Position numbers and translations under genes: made by a program. This document shows, piece by piece, positions 1-6,142 of a stretch of DNA of 21,391 nucleotides. Source of the DNA: MAG-120531 sp029242825 (GTDB taxonomy: Bacteria; Bacteroidota; Bacteroidia; Flavobacteriales; Flavobacteriaceae); assembly GCA_029242825.1 (NCBI GenBank), contig JAQWTF010000164.1, forward strand, positions 1 to 21,391, read 5' to 3'. The notes under the pieces are model-generated. The model was given only the letters and a program-made list of their open reading frames with translations, ran no database searches and had not been told where the DNA came from. Within the stretch, counting starts at the first letter, position 1, and each line of letters starts with the position of its first letter.

Positions 1-52
1 TGTTTAATTCTCTTAGGACTTTATTAAGCCTAATGGTTGCATTCTCTGCCAT
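1..52 (-). CDS. infB: Translation initiation factor IF-2, N-terminal fragment (cut by window edge)
   Basis: The minus strand reads ATG at 52-50 and then 16 further codons to the window edge, giving MAENATIRLNKVLRELN. This is the typical start of Bacteroidota IF-2, whose N-terminal helix subdomain carries an (I/M)RLxKVxRELN pattern. IF-2 is the GTPase that places initiator tRNA on the 30S ribosomal subunit. The gene lies 97 nt downstream of nusA, as in the conserved rimP-nusA-infB operon, so it is probably co-transcribed with them. Only 17 residues are visible; the GTPase domains lie outside the window. Confidence 0.85.
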   Translation of the reverse strand, partial: MAENATIRLNKVLRELN

Positions 53-149
53 AAAAAAAATTTGTGCTTACTAGTATTTTTCTGCTAATATAAATAATGA
101 AATAGGTTCAAGGATGAAATCCTTTAATTATTTGTGTATTACCTACTGC

Positions 150-1382
150 TTAACTTTCTAATTCTTCTTTTAGAATTCTAACAACATCTAAAATAGTCTC
201 CTCTTCTAAATCTGTTCTCTTTGCTAAATCTTCTACATCTTGTTCCAACACCGCTCTCGCCGTATCCAAACCGATCTTAGACAATTCTGCAATAATCCAT
301 GCCTCTATTTCATCAGAGAATTCTGTCAATTCAACATCTTCCTCTACCCCTTCTCTAAATACATCTATTTCATATCCAGTCAATTGACCAGCCAATCTAA
401 TATTGTGACCGCCACGACCAATAGCCTTAGAAACTTCCTCTGGCTTGAGGTAAACTTGAGCAGTCATTTTTTCGTCGTCTAACTTTACAGAAGAAACCCT
501 TGCTGGACTCAAAGCCCTAGTCACCAATAAAGTAGGGTTATTTGTCCAGTTAATTACATCTATATTCTCGTTGCCCAATTCTTTGACAATTCCATGAATT
601 CTCGATCCCTTCATTCCCACACAGGCGCCCACTGGATCTATACGGTCGTCATAGGAATCTACCGCAACTTTAGCTTTTTCTCCTGGAATTCGAACCGCCT
701 TTTTAATGGTAATTAAACCGTCAAAAACCTCTGGAATTTCCTGGAAGAACAATTGCTCTAAGAATAGTGGCGAAGTCCTGCTCATAATAATAGCAGGCTT
801 GTTTCCTTTTAATTCTACACTTTCAATAATCCCCCTAACATTGTCTCCTTTTCTAAAGAAATCTGCGGGTATTTGCTTGTCTTTCGGAAGGATAATTTCG
901 TTTCCTTCGTCGTCCAATAAAATTATCGCCTGATGTCTAATATGGTGCACCTCAGCAGTGTATATCTCCCCTTCTAGGTCCTTAAATTGTTTGTAAATCG
1001 TGGTGTTGTCATGCTCGTGAATCTTGGCAATTAAATTTTGACGCAACGCCAAAATAGCCCTTCTTCCCAAGTCAATTAACTTCACCTCTTCTGAAACATC
1101 TTCTCCTACTTCAAAATCTGGCTCAATCTTTCTAGCTTCAGTAATAGATATCTCCTCATTTGGATCCATCACATCTATATCTTCTACTACCACTCTGTTT
1201 CTCCAAATCTCTAAATCCCCTTTGTCTGGGTTAATGATAATATCAAAATTGTCATCTGATCCAAATTTCTTTTTCAAAGCACTTCTAAAAACCTCTTCTA
1301 AAATGGCCATTAGGGTTACTCTGTCAATAAACTTGTCATCTTTAAATTCTGAGAAAGATTCAATAAGCGCAATATTTTCCAT
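150..1382 (-). CDS. nusA: Transcription termination/antitermination factor NusA
   Basis: A 410-aa cytoplasmic RNA polymerase-associated factor that modulates pausing, intrinsic termination and antitermination. The domain order fits the family: an N-terminal RNAP-binding domain (about 1-125), an S1 RNA-binding domain (about 130-200), then two KH domains. KH1 shows the GxxG-type loop in ACVGMKGSRI and KH2 in KAIGRGGHNIRLA. A short acidic, helical C-terminus follows. There are no long acidic repeat domains of the E. coli AR1/AR2 kind, as expected for Bacteroidota. The ATG lies 11 nt after the rimP stop, so the two are probably translated from one message. The length is close to other flavobacterial NusA proteins. 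No odd features were seen. Confidence 0.97.
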   Translation of the reverse strand: MENIALIESFSEFKDDKFIDRVTLMAILEEVFRSALKKKFGSDDNFDIIINPDKGDLEIWRNRVVVEDIDVMDPNEEISITEARKIEPDFEVGEDVSEEVKLIDLGRRAILALRQNLIAKIHEHDNTTIYKQFKDLEGEIYTAEVHHIRHQAIILLDDEGNEIILPKDKQIPADFFRKGDNVRGIIESVELKGNKPAIIMSRTSPLFLEQLFFQEIPEVFDGLITIKKAVRIPGEKAKVAVDSYDDRIDPVGACVGMKGSRIHGIVKELGNENIDVINWTNNPTLLVTRALSPARVSSVKLDDEKMTAQVYLKPEEVSKAIGRGGHNIRLAGQLTGYEIDVFREGVEEDVELTEFSDEIEAWIIAELSKIGLDTARAVLEQDVEDLAKRTDLEEETILDVVRILKEELES

Positions 1383-1393
1383 CTTGCTATCTA

Positions 1394-1855
1394 TTAAAAT
1401 TTAAGGTTCACTTTTGCTTCTTTAATATCTGTAAAAGCAATCTCTTGCTCTTTAGTCACGGTTACTTTACCCTTCCCTATTGGTTTGGGCTCTCTGGCTT
1501 TCCACTGTAATTTAATTCCGTGATCTAGGATTTCTATGAGATTCCCTTCTACCGTTTCATTTTCAGTGCGAACCGTCAGAGAACGGTTCAGGTTTTTTTT
1601 GTATTGCCTAGGCATTACCAATGGAGCTGTGGCTCCTGCAGAGGCTACGTCCAATCCAAAATCTATGCTTTCTCTGTCCAAGTTGTGCTCTATTGCACGA
1701 CTCACATTCATGCAATCTTGAAGTGTCACACCAGCATCTCCATCTAATACCACGGAGATTTTTTTGTCTGTTGTAATCTTAAAATCTATTAAAAACAGGG
1801 ATGGATTTTCTTCCAAAGCTGTATCTAATAAGGTCCTTACTTCTTTTTCGAACAT
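1394..1855 (-). CDS. rimP: Ribosome maturation factor RimP
   Basis: A 153-aa protein needed for late 30S subunit maturation. It has the two-domain RimP layout: an N-terminal alpha/beta domain with the conserved stretch DGDAGVTLQDCMNVSRAIE (about 37-55), and a C-terminal SH3-like barrel from about residue 85 ending in a basic, beta-rich tail. The motif LDVASAGATAPLV matches the family LEVSSPGxxxPL segment, with A in place of the usual P. It is the first gene of the rimP-nusA-infB operon. It has a recognisable promoter about 65 nt upstream and a hairpin between promoter and start codon, which may couple its expression to transcription termination. Confidence 0.95.
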   Translation of the reverse strand: MFEKEVRTLLDTALEENPSLFLIDFKITTDKKISVVLDGDAGVTLQDCMNVSRAIEHNLDRESIDFGLDVASAGATAPLVMPRQYKKNLNRSLTVRTENETVEGNLIEILDHGIKLQWKAREPKPIGKGKVTVTKEQEIAFTDIKEAKVNLKF

Positions 1856-1872
1856 AGATTTATGGGTAATAA

Positions 1873-1897
1873 AAGAGGGGACTTTTGGTCCCCTCTT
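1873..1897 (-). promoter_or_regulatory. Terminator-like hairpin in the rimP leader
   Basis: The arms AAGAGGGGAC (1873-1882) and GTCCCCTCTT (1888-1897) are perfect 10-bp complements around a 5-nt loop. Read on the minus strand, the hairpin is followed by TTTTATT and then the rimP start 17 nt further on. It sits inside the predicted 5' leader, downstream of the promoter at 1921-1950. It looks like an intrinsic terminator or attenuator. The operon encodes NusA, which acts on such hairpins, so autogenous control is plausible. That part is inference. Confidence 0.6.
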
Positions 1898-1920
1898 ATT
1901 CCTTTATCATTTAATCGCCA

Positions 1921-1950
1921 CAAATATACAATATTTTAGGTATTATACAA
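1921..1950 (-). promoter_or_regulatory. Promoter of the rimP-nusA-infB operon
   Basis: On the minus strand there is TTG (1950-1948), a 19-nt spacer, then TATATTTG (1928-1921). This fits the Bacteroidota housekeeping consensus of a -33 TTTG/TTG and a -7 TAnnTTTG box. Transcription would start near 1916, leaving a leader of about 60 nt that contains the hairpin at 1873-1897. Confidence 0.7.
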
Positions 1951-1951
1951 T

Positions 1952-1982
1952 AAAAAACCCAAAGCGAAAACTTTGGGTTTTT
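1952..1982. terminator. Strong bidirectional intrinsic terminator
   Basis: A perfect 12-bp stem, AAAAACCCAAAG (1953-1964) with CTTTGGGTTTTT (1971-1982), encloses the loop CGAAAA. A and T tracts on the two sides make it work in both directions. It abuts the tRNA-like 3' end at 1984-2010, which reads towards it on the minus strand. It was therefore probably the terminator of that tRNA gene. Confidence 0.8.
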
Positions 1983-1983
1983 A

Positions 1984-2010
1984 TGTTGGTCTACAAGAAC
2001 CAGAACCCCA
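1984..2010 (-). pseudogene. 3'-end remnant of a tRNA gene, probably tRNA-Gln (putative attachment site scar)
   Basis: On the minus strand the segment ends CTTGTAGACCAACA. That fits the 3' half of a tRNA: a T-arm 3' strand, the acceptor strand TAGACCA, and a discriminator base. A GGTTC resembling the T-loop start lies just before. The matching 5' acceptor strand (TGGTCTA) is absent about 70 nt upstream, and the T-stem can form only with wobble pairs, so no complete tRNA is encoded. An acceptor ending U1-A72 suggests tRNA-Gln. Its place between a terminator and an integrase gene suggests the left junction of an integrative element. The identity is from memory of the family and is tentative. Confidence 0.4.
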
Positions 2011-2105
2011 CAATTTTGAGTAACTCTAAAATCCTAGTAAAACATAAAAAAGTTAAATAAATACAACTATATTCAGGGTTTTTATAAAAAACAAAGTGGA
2101 ATTAG

Positions 2106-2156
2106 ATTGAATGTAATTGAATGTAATTGAACAAAATGAAGGCAAATTGAAGGCAA
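2106..2156 (+). repeat. Tandem short repeats upstream of the integrase (candidate arm-type sites)
   Basis: ATTGAATGTA occurs twice in tandem (2106-2115, 2116-2125) with a partial third copy (ATTGA, 2126-2130). ATGAAGGCAA (2136-2145) and TTGAAGGCAA (2147-2156) then follow at 11-bp spacing. All five units share a TGAA core at roughly one helical turn. Such phased repeats beside an integrase gene resemble arm-type binding sites for the recombinase, or operators controlling its expression. No function can be shown from sequence alone. Confidence 0.55.
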
Positions 2157-2161
2157 AAACA

Positions 2162-2169
2162 TATATTTG
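2162..2169 (+). promoter_or_regulatory. -7 promoter box immediately before the integrase start
   Basis: TATATTTG matches the Bacteroidota -7 consensus TAnnTTTG exactly. It ends only 3 nt before the ATG at 2173. Transcription starting 4-6 nt beyond the box would begin at or just after the start codon, giving a leaderless or nearly leaderless message. No convincing -33 element at the usual spacing was found. Confidence 0.4.
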
Positions 2170-2172
2170 GGT

Positions 2173-3402
2173 ATGGGAAAAATAACCTTCAAACTCAGGT
2201 CAAGTCTAGATAAAGATGTTAGCATATACATTTTATTGCGAGCTCCTGGCTCAAAACAAATAGAAATGAAGACAAATTTACGAATTAACCCTGAGGATTG
2301 GGACGATGTCGTTATGAGGCCTAAAAATAACGTTAATCTTAAGGAGAAAATTAATAAGCTAGATATATTTTTATCCAAGCAGATCAAAGAAGCATCTCTA
2401 GAGGGCACTACAGTTGACTCAGCCTGGGTAAGAAGAAAACTAGACTCCCATGCTGGTAAGGTAGATTCAGAGGATCCTATATTTGTGTTAGGTTTCTACA
2501 GAACATTCCTTAGTAGAGCTGTAAGCAACCTTGCCAAGGATGCCGGCATAAAGGAAGGGACCATAAAAAGTTATAGGTCATTATACACTATATTAGAGGC
2601 ATATGAAAAGGCAGTAGAGTCAAGGATCAGGTTTGACAAGATGGACAAAAACTGGTTCGAGGACTTTAACGACTGGCTACTAAACGAGAAGAAATATAAG
2701 CCTTCAAATGTAGCTAAGCAGATCTCTAGGCTAAAAACGATATGTAGGGAGGCTCTCTCTAAAGGAGTACTTGTGAATCCAATGTTCTCGTACTTTAAGC
2801 TTAAGAAAAGTAACCAGAAGAAGTTCATTATTATCATCAACGACTCAGAGTTTGAAATGATAAAAGCGTACGAACCATCAGAACCTTACCTAGTTAATGC
2901 GAGGAGATGGCTACTGATAGGTTTATGCATAGGACAACGCGTTAGTGACCTACTAAATATAACAAACTCTAACGTAAGGCACTTTGATGACTACTGCTTA
3001 ATAGATGTTATCCAGAAAAAAACTGGGACACCGGTCACTATACCCATTAAAGATCCCTACGTATTAGATATTGTAAGGAACTGGGGAATTCATAGAATCA
3101 GTGACCAGAGATTCAACCAGTACATTAAAATAGTATGCGAAAGATCTGGTATAGATTCTAAAACCACAGGGTACATAAGAAATAAAAGTCACAGAGATGA
3201 GTTAGTAACTGGACCTAAGTGGATGTTCCTCTCCTCTCACTCCTTAAGGAGAAGCTTTGCCACTAACTTCTTTCATAAAAACGTAAGCACACCAACCTTA
3301 ATGGCTATTACCGGCCATAAGACCGAAAGTGTTTTCTACGCATACATAAACCAAGACACAAACAGAGATAAGCAAGCTGAGGAGTTTCTTAAGCATTTGT
3401 AA
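2173..3402 (+). CDS. Tyrosine recombinase / site-specific integrase
   Basis: A 409-aa phage-type integrase that would catalyse integration, and with an excisionase also excision, of the surrounding element. It has an N-terminal arm-DNA-binding domain (about 1-95), starting MGKITFKLR and containing INPEDWD. A SAM-like core-binding domain (about 105-215) and a catalytic domain (about 220-409) follow. The catalytic residues are Arg256 in IGQRVSDLL, Lys in QKKTGTP, the HSLRR box (His356, Arg359), His in TGHKTES, and nucleophile Tyr391 nine residues after it. All are present, so the enzyme should be active. A TTG at 2167 in frame would add two residues, but ATG 2173 is preferred because family members begin with this KITF-like strand. 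The gene converges on the cargo lipoprotein gene with 15 nt between stops. Confidence 0.95.
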   Translation: MGKITFKLRSSLDKDVSIYILLRAPGSKQIEMKTNLRINPEDWDDVVMRPKNNVNLKEKINKLDIFLSKQIKEASLEGTTVDSAWVRRKLDSHAGKVDSEDPIFVLGFYRTFLSRAVSNLAKDAGIKEGTIKSYRSLYTILEAYEKAVESRIRFDKMDKNWFEDFNDWLLNEKKYKPSNVAKQISRLKTICREALSKGVLVNPMFSYFKLKKSNQKKFIIIINDSEFEMIKAYEPSEPYLVNARRWLLIGLCIGQRVSDLLNITNSNVRHFDDYCLIDVIQKKTGTPVTIPIKDPYVLDIVRNWGIHRISDQRFNQYIKIVCERSGIDSKTTGYIRNKSHRDELVTGPKWMFLSSHSLRRSFATNFFHKNVSTPTLMAITGHKTESVFYAYINQDTNRDKQAEEFLKHL

Positions 3403-3417
3403 CACCTGGAGTAAATT

Positions 3418-5049
3418 TTAATTATTCCATAAATAACCATTGTCCTTTGTTCTCTTAACTTTTGGGCCCATTAAAAAGTGAACATCTTTGTTATTTGTAG
3501 TATAAATGTTATTGAAACCAACAAACTTATTATCATTATAAGTAGTATAAACCCTAAATGGTTTTAAGTAATCATCTGCAATGACCTCATCAACAGAAAC
3601 GTGCCAGTTGGGAGCTGGAGAATCAGATACTTTACCATACAACTCACTCCAAGTAATTCCCCCTGATTTTATACCAATACTTTTTGAGCTAGTCTCAAAC
3701 CTTAAGGAACCTATATATTCGGTTATGTCATTCTGTAAGTTTTTAATCTTTAAACTATACCAGTCACCTACGCTATCTGTACTATCCTTTTCTATTACTG
3801 TTTCATAACTTCCAACTTCCCATTCGTAATGCTCCCTTAACCCAATAAAATCTCCCTCATATCCTGCGCTCTCACCCCAGCTGTTGGATGAGGTTGAGTA
3901 ATTTGTTGTGTCTCTTGTTTTCCATCTAGAAAAAATTAGGCCCTTCTTATAGCCAACCCCTGCTTTGTAAAGCCTGGTCTGAATACCATAATAAAAACCA
4001 ATTGTATCATTCAAAATACCTTGATAAAATTGATAGTATACACCATCTCCATTCAGACTTCCATCCTCGTTAGTTGGTTCTTCGTGTATAGTAAACTTAT
4101 GACTGATTTTTTCTAGTGTTGGCTCTGTAAAATCCCAGTATGCATAATGAATCCCACCTATTTCATTTTTAATAGGAGTATCCATATTAATTGGTTCTAG
4201 TGGCAATTCAGATTGTATTTCTGAAAATGAAGTTAAATTCCCTCCGGCCTTAAACGCAATTTTATAAAAATATCTTTCTCTTACTCCGACTAAATTATCC
4301 TCAAACAGAGGCTGAGTATTTGGTAATGACTTGAATTGGAATAAGGCATCTAGTGATTTGCATTTATAAATGACAACAGAATCAATTCTGGCATCTGCAT
4401 TATAATCCCACTCCAACTTTAACATATACTCTTGTTTACTAATTTTAAATCCTTGAGGTGGTTCTATTTCCGCCATTAAATTAAAAGTAGCTGTAACTGC
4501 TTTTGATTCTGAGATGAAAAGTTGTTGGGGGTTAGAGGTTCCGTTAATTGCACCCTCCCAGCCTGTAAATTCCCAACCCTCTGCAGGAATGGCAGTTAGC
4601 TTAACAGTAGTGCCTGAATCGTATTCAGTAGTTCTTCCAGCGTTTATAATCTCCTCTATTACCCCACCCTCTCCTTCAAAGTTTACTGAAAGAGGATACT
4701 TTCTTTTCTCAAAGTTGGCAGTTAATGTTGCATTTGAATTAACCGTGATTGTTCTGGTGGCATCTGTAATACCATCAGACCAACTTGTGAAAACATATTC
4801 TCCCTGTGGTGTAGCTGTAACGTTTACTGTTTGTCCTGTTTCATATTCACCTCCTGTAGTAGACACAACTCCCCCTTCTCCTGCAGACAAGGTAATAGTG
4901 TATTTAACTTTTGGAGCAGGTGGTGGAGTAACTAGTGTTGAGGTTTCATCTGAAGAACAGGATAAACCAATAGCAAAGATGCTAAGTAGAAACAACAGCT
5001 TTTTTGTGAATATCTGTTTTTTAAATCTTAATAAGTAATATATATCCAT
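3418..5049 (-). CDS. Surface lipoprotein with two InlB B-type repeats (element cargo)
   Basis: A 543-aa predicted lipoprotein of unknown function. The signal peptide ends in the lipobox GLSC with Cys31. A proline-rich linker is followed by two Bacterial/InlB B-repeat-like beta modules (about 48-115 and 116-190), each carrying the GxVxxxxxxYxxGxxVxxTAxPxxGxxFxxW pattern. A fibronectin-III-like module follows (about 198-283). The C-terminal 250 residues are aromatic and beta-rich; YYGIQ, the following SRW and the WYSLKIKN segment faintly recall DUF3472-type proteins, but this is weak. It is probably exposed on the outer membrane and involved in binding or adhesion. It lies between the integrase and excisionase, the usual place for cargo. 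The start overlaps the preceding type IX sorting-domain fragment by 22 nt. The alternative start options are poor because no other ATG precedes the signal peptide. Confidence 0.8.
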   Translation of the reverse strand: MDIYYLLRFKKQIFTKKLLFLLSIFAIGLSCSSDETSTLVTPPPAPKVKYTITLSAGEGGVVSTTGGEYETGQTVNVTATPQGEYVFTSWSDGITDATRTITVNSNATLTANFEKRKYPLSVNFEGEGGVIEEIINAGRTTEYDSGTTVKLTAIPAEGWEFTGWEGAINGTSNPQQLFISESKAVTATFNLMAEIEPPQGFKISKQEYMLKLEWDYNADARIDSVVIYKCKSLDALFQFKSLPNTQPLFEDNLVGVRERYFYKIAFKAGGNLTSFSEIQSELPLEPINMDTPIKNEIGGIHYAYWDFTEPTLEKISHKFTIHEEPTNEDGSLNGDGVYYQFYQGILNDTIGFYYGIQTRLYKAGVGYKKGLIFSRWKTRDTTNYSTSSNSWGESAGYEGDFIGLREHYEWEVGSYETVIEKDSTDSVGDWYSLKIKNLQNDITEYIGSLRFETSSKSIGIKSGGITWSELYGKVSDSPAPNWHVSVDEVIADDYLKPFRVYTTYNDNKFVGFNNIYTTNNKDVHFLMGPKVKRTKDNGYLWNN

Positions 5050-5207
5050 CCTTTTATTTGTTCTTGTCCATTATTCAAATCCACCACATAGAAATAGGAT
5101 CCTGCAGGAATGTATGTATTGGTCTGTTTATAAGTTCCTCTCCAGTCGTTCTTGTAATTTTGAACAGTAAATATTGGATTAATGTAATATTTTTTATAAG
5201 AAATCAT
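5028..5207 (-). pseudogene. Gliding-motility-associated C-terminal (type IX sorting) domain fragment
   Basis: A 59-aa open frame, starting ATG at 5207-5205 and ending TAA at 5030-5028. It contains NDWRGT, IPAGSYFYVVDLNNGQ and KGWIYITY, which match the end of the CHU_C / gliding-motility C-terminal domain (typical ending: PxGTYYYVIDLxxG...KGWIYI). These domains direct very large adhesins through the type IX secretion system. Here only the last two thirds of one domain survives, with no passenger and no signal peptide, so it is most likely the 3' remnant of a lost adhesin. It still begins with ATG and its stop lies inside the next gene, so translation of the remnant could be coupled to that of the lipoprotein. 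Confidence 0.75.
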
Positions 5208-5213
5208 TTACAA

Positions 5214-5221
5214 CAAAATTA
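5214..5221 (-). promoter_or_regulatory. Possible -7 box upstream of the cargo block
   Basis: The minus strand reads TAATTTTG, an exact fit to TAnnTTTG, ending 6 nt before the ATG of the sorting-domain remnant. No clear -33 box accompanies it. If real, it would drive the remnant and the lipoprotein from a very short leader. Confidence 0.3.
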
Positions 5222-5403
5222 ACTACTTTCTTAAGGTTAAAAATAGTCTCAATATAATGAGAAAATAAAAAATAGTTCTTTTTATATGTTTTTGTTAACC
5301 CTTTAATATAATAGCTTTAGTCCAGATATTAACATCTTAGGTTGAAAACAAATTGGTGATTAAGTGCTGTGAATTAAATGTTTGATTTATTATTACAGTC
5401 CTA

Positions 5404-5421
5404 GTGTTCAAGTGTGAACAC
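5404..5421. promoter_or_regulatory. 18-bp palindrome, candidate operator of the xis operon
   Basis: GTGTTCA-AGTG-TGAACAC is a perfect inverted repeat with 7-bp arms and a 4-nt centre. It lies 123 bp upstream of the excisionase-like gene. Its size and symmetry suit a dimeric repressor such as a phage-type regulator. No repressor gene is encoded in the element, so the ligand would be the HTH protein at 5544, the 107-aa protein, or a host or helper-phage factor. Confidence 0.5.
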
Positions 5422-5442
5422 AAAAAAAGCCGACATATCGGC
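5422..5442 (-). terminator. Possible minus-strand intrinsic terminator
   Basis: On the minus strand GCCGA-TATG-TCGGC forms a short GC-rich hairpin followed directly by seven T residues. It would stop transcription running leftwards, away from the xis operon. No gene reads into it from the right, so it may end a short antisense RNA or insulate the cargo. The upstream AGCCGA (minus strand of 5455-5460) could pair with the same TCGGCT, giving an alternative structure. Confidence 0.4.
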
Positions 5443-5543
5443 AAGCGAAGATTATCGGCTAGTGTTTGTTCTGCAAATCAAACTTACAACCTTTTTTCTT
5501 TCCTGCCAAATGTTGGGATTATTAACCCACAAAAAAAGAAAAA

Positions 5544-5822
5544 ATGGGAAGAGTATTTTTTGAAAATTTGACGACAGAAGAGTTATCTCTAGTTGTTGGA
5601 CAAGCAGTCGAGGCTGCTTTAAGTAAAAAGGTTGAGCAAACCCAAGAAGATCGAGTACTAACCAGGGAAGAAACAGCTAAGTTACTGGCAGTCGACCTGT
5701 CTACACTACGATCCTATGTAAACAAGGGTAAGATTTTGTCACACCGTTTAGGAGGCAGAGTCTTCTTTAAGCACTCTGATATCATGAAAGCTTTAGTTGA
5801 ATTTAAACCAGCTAGGTCATGA
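5544..5822 (+). CDS. Excisionase-family helix-turn-helix DNA-binding protein
   Basis: A 92-aa protein with an N-terminal helix (about 8-35) and a C-terminal MerR/excisionase-type winged HTH (HTH_17, about 40-88). The order LTREETAKLLAVDLSTLRSYV, the KGKI turn, then RVFFKHSDIMKAL is characteristic of this family. Such proteins bend attachment-site DNA to favour excision by a tyrosine recombinase, or act as transcriptional regulators. It opens a plus-strand operon. Its stop overlaps the next gene in an ATGA junction at 5819-5822. The distance to the integrase and the separate orientation of the cargo suggest independent control, possibly through the upstream palindrome. Role as directionality factor rather than repressor is inferred from context. 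Confidence 0.85.
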   Translation: MGRVFFENLTTEELSLVVGQAVEAALSKKVEQTQEDRVLTREETAKLLAVDLSTLRSYVNKGKILSHRLGGRVFFKHSDIMKALVEFKPARS

Positions 5823-6142
5823 TACATAAAGATGAGACAAAGGAAGTAGAGGCAATTGTAGAACTAGCAAAGTTAATAAACTCTTACATTAACGACCCCA
5901 AAGTACCTGTTGCTATAAACAAAAAGCTTAGTAAAAAATTAGGCTTCAGCTTAGCGAAATTAGATTGTGCATTTTGGGCTTTAGAAAATGTCATGCTTGA
6001 TCTTAGGTTTGGATCACCCTGCGAGTCAGAAGAGGAAGAGTTCCTCAGAAAGGCTATTGAGAAAAACCCTTACTACGACAAAGACGAGGTAGAGGAATCA
6101 GAGACCGAGGAAAGAAAGAGAAGGGAGGGTGGTAATGAATAA
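5819..6142 (+). CDS. Hypothetical 107-aa protein of the replication operon
   Basis: I do not recognise a family. The first 70 residues are predicted mostly helical, and the tail from about residue 68 is strongly charged, first acidic (ESEEEE, DEVEESETEE) then basic (RKRRE). There is no signal peptide or membrane segment. It overlaps the excisionase gene by 4 nt and the primase gene by 8 nt, so the three are probably translated in a coupled way. The position just before a primase-helicase would suit a replication accessory, a loader or a regulator, but the sequence does not show this. Confidence 0.75.
   Translation: MIHKDETKEVEAIVELAKLINSYINDPKVPVAINKKLSKKLGFSLAKLDCAFWALENVMLDLRFGSPCESEEEEFLRKAIEKNPYYDKDEVEESETEERKRREGGNE

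Larger units (their letters stand above)
5208..5543. promoter_or_regulatory. Divergent control region between the cargo and the excisionase operon
   Basis: This 336-bp gene-free stretch separates the minus-strand cargo block from the plus-strand xis operon. Its left half is AT-rich without clear structure, apart from a possible -7 box for the cargo. Its right half holds the palindrome at 5404-5421 and the hairpin at 5422-5442. A second ATCGGC copy (5454-5459) can compete for pairing with AGCCGA at 5428-5433. An A-rich leader precedes the ATG at 5544, as is usual in Bacteroidota, which rarely use Shine-Dalgarno sites. No open frame was recognised in it. Confidence 0.5.

Noticed and set aside
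1984..2060. A complete tRNA gene on the minus strand
   Set aside because: Only the 3' acceptor strand and part of a T-arm are recognisable; no anticodon arm, D-arm or matching 5' acceptor strand follows, and the T-stem would be almost all wobble pairs.
2167..2172. TTG at 2167 as the integrase start
   Set aside because: It overlaps the TATATTTG promoter box, and family members begin at the strand that starts with the ATG at 2173.
4514..5038. A 174-codon plus-strand frame opposite the lipoprotein gene
   Set aside because: It is the antisense shadow of the repeat modules of the lipoprotein, with no start context and no family resemblance.
6129..6134. GTG at 6129 as the primase start
   Set aside because: ATG at 6135 in the same frame has AAGGGAGG 6 nt upstream, a much better start; the GTG lies inside that site.
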